Assembly (NCBI GenBank): GCA_963803755.1
Contig: CAWDNP010000002.1
Span: forward strand, 1-64,000
DNA from: CAVUPF01 sp963803755
GTDB taxonomy: Bacteria; Actinomycetota; Thermoleophilia; Solirubrobacterales; 70-9
DNA: 64,000 nt
Direction of reading: 5' to 3'
The first letter of the stretch is position 1. Each line of letters starts with the position of its first letter. The position numbers and the translations under genes were made by a program. Shown piece after piece: positions 58,149 through 64,000 of this stretch. The notes under the pieces are model-generated. The model did no database searches. It had not been told where the DNA came from and worked only from the letters and a program-made list of their open reading frames with translations.

Positions 58149-58600
58149 GCGTCGGGATCGGCTACGACAGCCACCGCTTTGCCGAGGGCCGGCGCCTGGT
58201 GCTCGGGGGCGTCGAGGTCGAGCACGACCGTGGGCTGGCTGGCCACTCCGATGCCGACGTTCTCACCCACGCGGTGATCGACGCGCTACTCGGGGCCGCC
58301 GGTATGGGCGACATCGGGACGCTCTTCCCTGATGAGGAGGCGCGGTGGGAGGACGCGGACTCGATCGACCTGCTCCGCACCGTCGTCGGCACCGTCCCCG
58401 GCCGCATCGTCAACATCGACGCCACCTTGGTCTGCGAGCAGCCGCGGCTGGCGTCGTATCGGGCCGAGATGGAGCGGATCCTTGCCGAGGCGACCTCGGC
58501 CCGGGTCAGCGTCAAGGCGACGACCAACGAGGGGATGGGCTGGATCGGCCGCGGTGAGGGAATTGCCTGCATAGCAGTCGCTTCGGTCGAGGGCGGATAG
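58145..58600 (+). CDS. ispF: 2-C-methyl-D-erythritol 2,4-cyclodiphosphate synthase
   Basis: A 151-residue trimeric zinc enzyme of the MEP pathway. Zinc ligands Asp8, His10 and His42 are all present (GYDSHRF and AGHSDADVLTHAV). IGTLFPDEEARWEDADSIDL and VSVKATTNEGMGWIGRGEGI (phosphate/CDP binding) complete the family blocks. The start overlaps the PHP gene stop by ATGA. Works with IspD two genes upstream; IspE would be elsewhere. Confidence 0.96.
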   Translation: MSVGIGYDSHRFAEGRRLVLGGVEVEHDRGLAGHSDADVLTHAVIDALLGAAGMGDIGTLFPDEEARWEDADSIDLLRTVVGTVPGRIVNIDATLVCEQPRLASYRAEMERILAEATSARVSVKATTNEGMGWIGRGEGIACIAVASVEGG

Positions 58601-58621
58601 GCACTAGGCTTCCCGGCTCCG

Positions 58622-60274
58622 ATGGGGAACCTCAACTCGATAGTGTCAAGCGCCCGGGAGTCGCTCTCCGACGCCCTCTTTGAGGCCAAGGTGCTGCGCG
58701 AAGCGGGGATCTTGACGCCGCTGCGTCCCGACAGGGCGGCGAAGATCGGGGTGACCTTCCTGCGCTGGGGTGCCTCGCCGGCGACCGGCATCGCCACTGC
58801 GGCGATCCACTACCCGCACGAGATCGCGCTGATCGATGAGCGCGGGTCGCTCAGCTACGAGCGGGTCCACCGCCGCTCCAACGCCCTCGCCCACGCCTTC
58901 GCCGAGATGGGGATCGGCTACGGGGATGGGGTCGGGATCATGTGCCGCAACCATCGCGGCTTCGTGGAGGCGACCCTCGCCGCCGCCAAGCTCGGCGCCA
59001 GCGCCCTCTACCTCAACACGATGTTCGCCGCCCCCCAACTCGCCGAGGTGATGGAGCGCGAGGGCCCCAAGGTGCTTGTCTATGACGAGGAGTTCACCGG
59101 GCTGCTGGAGGGTGTGGACGGTGGGGTGTCCCGCGTGGTCGGGTGGTGCGACGGTGAGGAGCCGGGCGAGCCGACCCTAGATCAACTAATCGGTGGCGGC
59201 GGCGAAGCTGACCTGCAGCCGCCTCCCGACAAGCCACGCTTCGTGATCCTCACCTCCGGGACGACGGGAGCGCCGAAGGGCGCCCAGCGATCCAGCCCCG
59301 ACGGTCTGCTCGCGATGGCGGCGCTGATCGAGAGGATTCCCTTTCGCGTTCGCGAGACGATGGTTATCGCTGCCCCGCTCTTTCATTCCTGGGGCTTCCT
59401 CCACTTTGTGATCAGCCTGCCGACCGCCTCGACGATGGTGCTGCGCCGCCGCTTTGATCCCGAGGACACCCTGCTCGCCGTCCAGGAAAGCCGAGCCGAG
59501 GTGCTGGCGGCGGTGCCGGCCATGATTCAACGGATCCTTCAGCTCCCCGAGGAGACGCTCGCCAAATACGATCTCTCCTCGCTGCGGATCACCTCGCTCT
59601 CCGGCTCGACCCTGCCCGGGGATCTGGCCACTGCTTGGATGAACCGTTTCGGCGACAACGTCTACAACCTCTACGGCTCGACCGAGGTCGCATACGCGAC
59701 CGTCGCCACCCCCGAGGATCTGCGCGCCGCGCCGGGAACCGCCGGCAGACCGCCGCACGGCACCGTCGTGCGCCTCTACGACGAGAGCGGGCGGGAGGTG
59801 TCGCGGGGCGAGGTCGGTCGGATCTTCGTCGGCAATAAGATGTCGTTTGAGGGATATACCGGCGGTGGCGGCAAGGAGGCGATCGACGGCCTCCTCTCCA
59901 GCGGCGACGTCGGCCACATCGACTCCGCGGGTCGACTCTTCATCGACGGCCGCGACGACGAGATGATCGTCTCCGGCGGGGAGAACGTCTTCCCGCGCGA
60001 GGTCGAGGACTTACTTTCAGACCACGAGGCGGTGGTGGAGGCGGCGGTGATCGGCGTCGCCGACGAGGAGTTCGGTCAGAGGCTGAAGGCCTTTGTGGTG
60101 CTCGCAGAGGATGCGGAGGTCTCTGAGCAGGACCTGAAGGCTCACGTCAAGGCCAACCTCGCCTCCTACAAGGCCCCGCGCGAGGTTGAGTTCCTCGACG
60201 AGCTGCCGCGCAACGCAACCGGCAAGATCCTCAAGCGCGAGCTGCGCGGGCGCGAGACCCAGAAGTCCGCCTGA
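58622..60274 (+). CDS. Acyl-CoA synthetase, AMP-forming (FadD-like)
   Basis: A 550-residue ANL-superfamily ligase activating a carboxylic acid as acyl-AMP, then acyl-CoA. P-loop LTSGTTGAPKGAQRSS; A5 VYNLYGSTEVAYATVA; hinge and A8 IDGRDDEMIVSGGENVFPRE; A10 NATGKILKREL with the catalytic Lys. A long- or medium-chain fatty acid substrate is likely from the general FadD/menE-like layout but is not proven. ATG 58622. A U-tract terminator follows at 60277-60298. Confidence 0.92.
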   Translation: MGNLNSIVSSARESLSDALFEAKVLREAGILTPLRPDRAAKIGVTFLRWGASPATGIATAAIHYPHEIALIDERGSLSYERVHRRSNALAHAFAEMGIGYGDGVGIMCRNHRGFVEATLAAAKLGASALYLNTMFAAPQLAEVMEREGPKVLVYDEEFTGLLEGVDGGVSRVVGWCDGEEPGEPTLDQLIGGGGEADLQPPPDKPRFVILTSGTTGAPKGAQRSSPDGLLAMAALIERIPFRVRETMVIAAPLFHSWGFLHFVISLPTASTMVLRRRFDPEDTLLAVQESRAEVLAAVPAMIQRILQLPEETLAKYDLSSLRITSLSGSTLPGDLATAWMNRFGDNVYNLYGSTEVAYATVATPEDLRAAPGTAGRPPHGTVVRLYDESGREVSRGEVGRIFVGNKMSFEGYTGGGGKEAIDGLLSSGDVGHIDSAGRLFIDGRDDEMIVSGGENVFPREVEDLLSDHEAVVEAAVIGVADEEFGQRLKAFVVLAEDAEVSEQDLKAHVKANLASYKAPREVEFLDELPRNATGKILKRELRGRETQKSA

Positions 60275-60276
60275 GC

Positions 60277-60298
60277 GGCGCGCAAATTGCGCCTTTTT
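60277..60298 (+). terminator. Intrinsic terminator after the acyl-CoA synthetase
   Basis: GGCGC, loop GCAAATT, GCGCC, then TTTTT (60294-60298). Short 5-bp stem but with a clear U tract, placed three bases after the synthetase stop. It should separate the disA-to-synthetase unit from the coiled-coil and cysS genes. Confidence 0.65.
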
Positions 60299-60351
60299 CG
60301 GCAAGCGTCAGGGTGGCGTCGCTTCCGGTGGCCATAGTAGGTTGCCGGGAC

Positions 60352-61221
60352 ATGGGCGAACCCGCGGTTCAATTGCAGGCGGTCGGTGAGGCGAGGGAGA
60401 CGGTGCGCGGCATCGCCGAGCAGGCCCTGGAGTGGGTTCGCCTCAGCGAGAAGCGCGTCGGCGAGGCCGAGGCGAGGACGGAGGCGGTTCGCGCCGAGCT
60501 GAAGGAGCGGGCAATGGTGACGCTGTCCAAGCTCGGCGAGGAGGGCCGCGAGCACATCGCCGCCGAGCGCGCCAAGCGGCGCGAGGCGGAAGGGCGCTCG
60601 GAGCGCGCTGAGGCCGCCAGAGACCGCGCCGAGAGGGCCTTTGAGGAGTCCAAGCAGCACGCTGAGCGCGATCGCAAAGCGCATGCCGATGAGCTGGCGG
60701 CGAACCGTGCCGACGCCGGGAATTCGCTTGCCGAGGTGGTCGCCAACCTGGAGCAGGAGGCCGAGCGGCGGGAGCGCAAGGCTCGCGAGGAGGTCCAGCT
60801 TGAGGCCGATCGCAGGGTCGCCGTCGCCGAGCAGCGAGCGGCCGACGCGGAAGCGGCGGCGGCCGAGGCGCACGAGACGGCGGTGCGGATCGAGACCGAG
60901 ATCGAGCGGCGTGTGATGGAGGGCACAGAGGAGGTGCGCCGCGAGGCCGAGGAGCGGGTGCAGAAGCTGATCGAGAAGGTAGAGCACGAGGCCGCGGAGG
61001 TCGCCCGGGCGCGGGCCGAGGACCAGCTCCGCGCCGAGTCGGACCGGATTCGGGTGCAGGCCGAGCGGCGCGAGGAGCGGGCCAGGCAGGCCGCCGAGGA
61101 GGAGATCAAGGCGAGCGCCAACAAGGCAAAGCGCGAGGCGCTTGCCGCCGCCGAGGAGACGGCGCCCGCGTGGGCGCGCTCGGAGTCGGTAGCCTCAACC
61201 GCCGGGTACAGGACCTTCTAG
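60352..61221 (+). CDS. Long coiled-coil hypothetical protein
   Basis: 289 residues from ATG 60352 (MGEPAVQLQAVGEARETVRG); GTG 60313 is a less likely start. The protein is almost all charged helix, very rich in Ala, Glu and Arg (ERAKRREAEGRSERAEAARD, AERDRKAHADELAANRADAG, EEVRREAEERVQKLIEKVEH). Heptads continue to residue 270 and a Ser/Thr tail follows. DivIVA-like or scaffold roles are possible, but no DivIVA motif is seen. Composition alone makes similarity searches unreliable. It is 13 bases before cysS. Confidence 0.7.
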   Translation: MGEPAVQLQAVGEARETVRGIAEQALEWVRLSEKRVGEAEARTEAVRAELKERAMVTLSKLGEEGREHIAAERAKRREAEGRSERAEAARDRAERAFEESKQHAERDRKAHADELAANRADAGNSLAEVVANLEQEAERRERKAREEVQLEADRRVAVAEQRAADAEAAAAEAHETAVRIETEIERRVMEGTEEVRREAEERVQKLIEKVEHEAAEVARARAEDQLRAESDRIRVQAERREERARQAAEEEIKASANKAKREALAAAEETAPAWARSESVASTAGYRTF

Positions 61222-61234
61222 GCTCCGCCTCGCG

Positions 61235-62593
61235 ATGCGCGAGGTGAGGATCAAGGACACGCTGACTGGGGAGCTGCAGGCGCTCGATGCCGGCAATGAG
61301 ATCGGCATCTATGCGTGCGGCCCAACGGTCTACAGCAGGATCCACATTGGAAATGCTCGTCCGTTCGTCGTCTTCTCTCTGCTCGCCCGTTTCTTGAGGT
61401 CGGAGGGCTATAAGGCGAAGCTGGTCGTAAACGTCACCGATGTCAACGACAAGATTTATGCGGCTGCGCGCGAGGTGGGGGAGCCTTCGGCGGAGTTCGC
61501 GGCGCGGATGACCGAGGCCTATTTCGAGGACACCGATCGGCTTGGGTTGGGGCGCCCGGACGCCGAGCCGCTGGCGACCGAGACGATCGGGGGGATCGTC
61601 GGGCTGATCGCCGAGTTGGTCGAATCCGGGCACGCGTATGAGTCCGGAGGTGACGTCTATTTTCGGGTCCTCAGCTTCAAGGGCTACGGGAAGCTCTCCA
61701 ACCGCAGCACGGTGGACATGGACCAAGGCGAGGAGGCCGGCTCGGCCTCCCTGAAGGAGGATCCGCTCGACTTCGCGCTATGGAAGGAGCACAAGGAAGG
61801 GGAGGACACCTGCTGGGACTCCCCATGGGGGTCGGGTCGCCCCGGCTGGCACATCGAGTGCTCGGCAATGGCCGAGGCGGAGCTGGGATCCGCCTTCGCG
61901 ATCCATGGGGGCGGCTCGGACCTCGTCTTCCCCCATCACGAGAATGAGATCGCCCAGTCCGAGGCGGCGGGGCGCCCCTTCGCCCGGATCTGGATGCACA
62001 ACGGGATGATCGAGGCCGACGCCGTCAAGATGTCGAAGTCGGAGGGCAACATATTTCAGCTCTCTGAGGCGCTCGACCGCTACGGGCGCGAGGCTGTCCT
62101 CGATTACCTGGTCTCTGGCCACTACCGCCAGCCGCTCGTCTTTGGCGCCGAGCAGATGAAGCAGGCAGGGGCTCGCGTTAAGCGGCTGCGCAACTTCTTC
62201 CGCGAGCATCCCTGCGGCGAGATGGCGCCTACCGGCGAGGACGAGTTAGTCACGGCGCGGCGCGAAGCCTTCCGTGTGGCACTCGCCGAGGACTTCAACA
62301 CGCCGCGGGCGATGGCCGAGGCGTTCGAGCTGGTCACCGAGGCGAACCGGCGCGAACTGCCGGGCGCGCCGGAGGCGCTGCACGAGATGCTCGATCTGGT
62401 CGGCCTCGGTTCGCTTGCAAGCGTCGTGGAGAAGGTCAGCGAGGAGGCAGAGTGCCTGCTCGCCGAGCGCGAGCAGGCCCGAGCGGCCAGAGAATTCGCC
62501 CGCGCCGATGAGATCCGCGTCCGGCTGGCCGAGCTGGGCTGGGAGGTCCGCGACTCGGCGGACGGAGCTCGCCTGGTGAAGAAAAAGAGCTGA
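61235..62593 (+). CDS. cysS: Cysteinyl-tRNA synthetase
   Basis: A 452-residue class I synthetase. The active-site Cys/zinc region is IGIYACGPTVYSRIHIGNAR (HIGN in place of HIGH, usual for CysRS). Further zinc ligands lie in GWHIECSAMAE and VFPHHENEIAQSEA. KMSKSEGNIF is the KMSKS loop. C-terminal DALR-like helices follow (AREFARADEIRVRLAELGWE). ATG 61235. Three bases before rlmB. Confidence 0.96.
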   Translation: MREVRIKDTLTGELQALDAGNEIGIYACGPTVYSRIHIGNARPFVVFSLLARFLRSEGYKAKLVVNVTDVNDKIYAAAREVGEPSAEFAARMTEAYFEDTDRLGLGRPDAEPLATETIGGIVGLIAELVESGHAYESGGDVYFRVLSFKGYGKLSNRSTVDMDQGEEAGSASLKEDPLDFALWKEHKEGEDTCWDSPWGSGRPGWHIECSAMAEAELGSAFAIHGGGSDLVFPHHENEIAQSEAAGRPFARIWMHNGMIEADAVKMSKSEGNIFQLSEALDRYGREAVLDYLVSGHYRQPLVFGAEQMKQAGARVKRLRNFFREHPCGEMAPTGEDELVTARREAFRVALAEDFNTPRAMAEAFELVTEANRRELPGAPEALHEMLDLVGLGSLASVVEKVSEEAECLLAEREQARAAREFARADEIRVRLAELGWEVRDSADGARLVKKKS

Positions 62594-62596
62594 GAC

Positions 62597-63250
62597 ATGG
62601 AGGGCGGCCGCCAGATGATCTACGGCCGCCGGCCGGTGGAGGAGGCGGAGCGGGGGAGACGTCAAGTTCATCGGGTCTGGCGAGCTCCGGAGACATCGCC
62701 GGAGGTGCTGGAGCGCCTCTGCGGCTCCCCCGACCATCAGGGCGTAGTCGCCGAAGCGGACCCATACCAGTACGCCGACCCGAACGAGCTGCTGCGAAGT
62801 CGGGACCCGCTGCTGATTGCCCTCGACCAGGTTCAGGATCCTCGTAACCTGGGCGCCGTCTGTCGCTCCGCCGAGTTCGCCGCCGCCGCCGTAGTAATCC
62901 CCGATCGCCGCTCCGCAGAGGTGACCGCTGTCGCCTGCAAGGCCTCGGCCGGCGCTGTAGAGCACGTCCAGATCGCCAGAGTCCGCAACCTGGCGGACTG
63001 GCTGGGCAAGGCCAAGAAAGCAGGCTTCTGGATCTGGGGCGCCGACGCCAGCGCCGAGAAGGCGCCCTGGGACGTCGATCTCAGCGGCCCAACTGTGCTG
63101 GTCCTCGGTGGAGAGAGTAAGGGCATCCGCCCCCGAGTAGCAGCCGCCTGCGACGGTCGCGTAGCCCTTCCACGCAGAGGGTCAATCAGCTCCCTCAACG
63201 TCTCAGCCGCCGCTGCCGCCCTCCTCTTCGAGGCGCTCCGACAGCGCTAG
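62597..63250 (+). CDS. rlmB: 23S rRNA (guanosine-2'-O-)-methyltransferase RlmB / TrmH family
   Basis: A 217-residue SPOUT methyltransferase. A short N-terminal L30e-like substrate domain (QMIYGRRPVEEAERGRRQVH) precedes the trefoil-knot domain. Motif 1 is ALDQVQDPRNLGAVCRSAEF, motif 2 is VLVLGGESKGIRP and motif 3 is LPRRGSISSLNVSAAAAALL. RlmB methylates G2251 of 23S rRNA; assignment rests on synteny with cysS-rlmB in other genomes. ATG 62597. The compact N-terminus is shorter than E. coli RlmB. Confidence 0.92.
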   Translation: MEGGRQMIYGRRPVEEAERGRRQVHRVWRAPETSPEVLERLCGSPDHQGVVAEADPYQYADPNELLRSRDPLLIALDQVQDPRNLGAVCRSAEFAAAAVVIPDRRSAEVTAVACKASAGAVEHVQIARVRNLADWLGKAKKAGFWIWGADASAEKAPWDVDLSGPTVLVLGGESKGIRPRVAAACDGRVALPRRGSISSLNVSAAAAALLFEALRQR

Positions 63251-63287
63251 CAATTGCAACGGCGGTTGCACGAACCTCAGTTCGGGG

Positions 63288-63315
63288 TTGACAGAACTCC
63301 GCTCGGCCGTAAACT
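63288..63315 (+). promoter_or_regulatory. sigH promoter
   Basis: TTGACA (63288-63293) and TAAACT (63310-63315) with 16-base spacing, near-consensus for the main sigma factor. It lies about 108 bases before the GTG start, implying a leader that contains GGCGCC...GGCGCC repeats around 63370-63395. AAGGAG at 63408-63413 is the ribosome site. Confidence 0.65.
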
Positions 63316-63422
63316 AATGCGCCAATAAGGGTGAACCTCAGCTTGAGTCTGAGATACCCCAGTCCATAGGGCGCCTTAGGGGAGGTAAACGGCGCCACGA
63401 CCCTTCACAAGGAGAAGGATCT

Positions 63423-64000
63423 GTGGCTCTATCTACGCCTACGCAGGAAATGCGACTCCCTTCGGGACGCCGCTCCGGCGCCGTCCGCCCTCAGCAGACT
63501 AACTCTCAACCTGAGCTTGATGATCACTATCTGGTCGCCCTTGCCAAGGAAGGCAAGACCGATGCCTATGACGCGATCGTCCGCCGCTACCGTGGCTTCG
63601 TCCGACTCAAGGCCTCCTCCTACTTCCTACTCGGCGGCGAGTCCGACGACCTGATCCAGGAGGGCCTGCTCGGCCTCTACAAGGCGATCCGTGACTACCG
63701 GACCGACCGCGAGTCGAGCTTCCGCAACTTCGCGGAGCTATGCATCACCCGCCAGATCATCACCGCGGTGAAGACGGCGACGCGCAACAAGCACACGCCC
63801 CTCAACCAGTACGTCTCGTTCAGCCAGACGCCGGCCGCGGCGGGCGACTCGGACACGACACTGGACGAGATCCTGCCGGGGCCGACCGTCTTTGACCCGG
63901 TTAATCAGGTGATCGCCGCCGAAGAGCTGGAGAGCCTCGTCTCCTGCCTATCGGGCGTCTCGGGCGTCCTCTCTGACTTGGAGAGCCGCGTCCTCTCCCT
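63423..64000 (+). CDS. sigH: RNA polymerase sigma factor SigH/Spo0H-type, partial
   Basis: 192 codons visible; the gene continues past the window end. GTG 63423 with AAGGAG upstream. Region 2 is clear: DDHYLVALAKEGKTDAYDAI, VRRYRGFVRLKASSYFLLGG, ESDDLIQEGLLGLYKAIRDY and SFRNFAELCITRQIITAVKT. The FRNFAELCITRQ form of region 2.4 is the B. subtilis SigH/Spo0H signature, and its location after cysS-rlmB is the same as there. In non-sporulating actinobacteria the role of this factor is unclear. Confidence 0.93.
   Translation, partial: MALSTPTQEMRLPSGRRSGAVRPQQTNSQPELDDHYLVALAKEGKTDAYDAIVRRYRGFVRLKASSYFLLGGESDDLIQEGLLGLYKAIRDYRTDRESSFRNFAELCITRQIITAVKTATRNKHTPLNQYVSFSQTPAAAGDSDTTLDEILPGPTVFDPVNQVIAAEELESLVSCLSGVSGVLSDLESRVLS

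Noticed and set aside
63253..63270. TGCAAC/GTTGCA inverted repeat after rlmB
   Set aside because: Six-base arms and no U tract; too weak to call a terminator.

Overview
The window is very GC-rich, with many GTG starts and tightly packed genes. It looks like a chromosomal segment of an actinobacterium. The tilS-ftsH-fol-lysS-clpC-disA-carD-ispDF-cysS-rlmB-sigH block, the short lineage-type membrane proteins, the secreted S8/S53 proteases and the three-domain wall hydrolase point to Thermoleophilia (Solirubrobacterales-like). That placement is an inference from gene content, not from a search. I see no rRNA, tRNA, CRISPR, prophage or insertion sequence.

Region 1 (1-12.4 kb): a MoxR AAA ATPase and its VWA partner (both broken by several frameshifts), a lipoprotein, a frameshifted CaCA cation exchanger, and a bcp peroxiredoxin operon. 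Next comes a tight acyl-CoA dehydrogenase / DUF2252 / MFS efflux operon behind a palindromic operator, then convergent typA. Region 2 (12.4-19.9 kb): a cold-shock gene with a strong terminator, two convergent secreted serine proteases (an S8-fold enzyme with Glu where His is expected, and a true S53 sedolisin), recD2, and a degraded CFA-synthase tail. Region 3 (19.9-34.7 kb): small stress and metabolic genes. These are a cupin/TetR/SnoaL cluster around a perfect 16-bp palindrome, a PPOX protein, YdeI, rlmN, a P450, type III glutamine synthetase, a FadN-type beta-oxidation fusion, an ammonium channel, a LysR/USP divergent pair and a HAD phosphatase.

Region 4 (34.7-40.6 kb): lineage-type genes. 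They include the lytic transglycosylase/M23/NlpC-P60 wall hydrolase, a degenerate nucleoside phosphorylase and a MerR-HTH adenylyl cyclase. Region 5 (40.6-64 kb): an almost uninterrupted rightward housekeeping array, tilS-hpt-ftsH-folP-folB-folK-coaX-dusB-greA-lysS-clpC-AKR-disA-carD-ispD-PHP-ispF-acyl-CoA ligase-coiled coil-cysS-rlmB-sigH (cut by the window end). It follows the order known from Bacillus subtilis and Mycobacterium tuberculosis. It couples tRNA modification and charging, purine salvage, folate, CoA and isoprenoid synthesis, proteolysis, c-di-AMP signalling and transcription control. The greA leader carries a promoter followed at once by an intrinsic terminator, a GraL-like arrangement.

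Sequence quality matters for reading this window. At least nine single-base frame breaks fall in otherwise well-conserved genes (VWA, MoxR, exchanger, typA start, a 35-kb hypothetical, clpC). Two genes (the lipoprotein and ispD) lack a normal start codon at the expected place. Sequencing or assembly indels are the simplest explanation.
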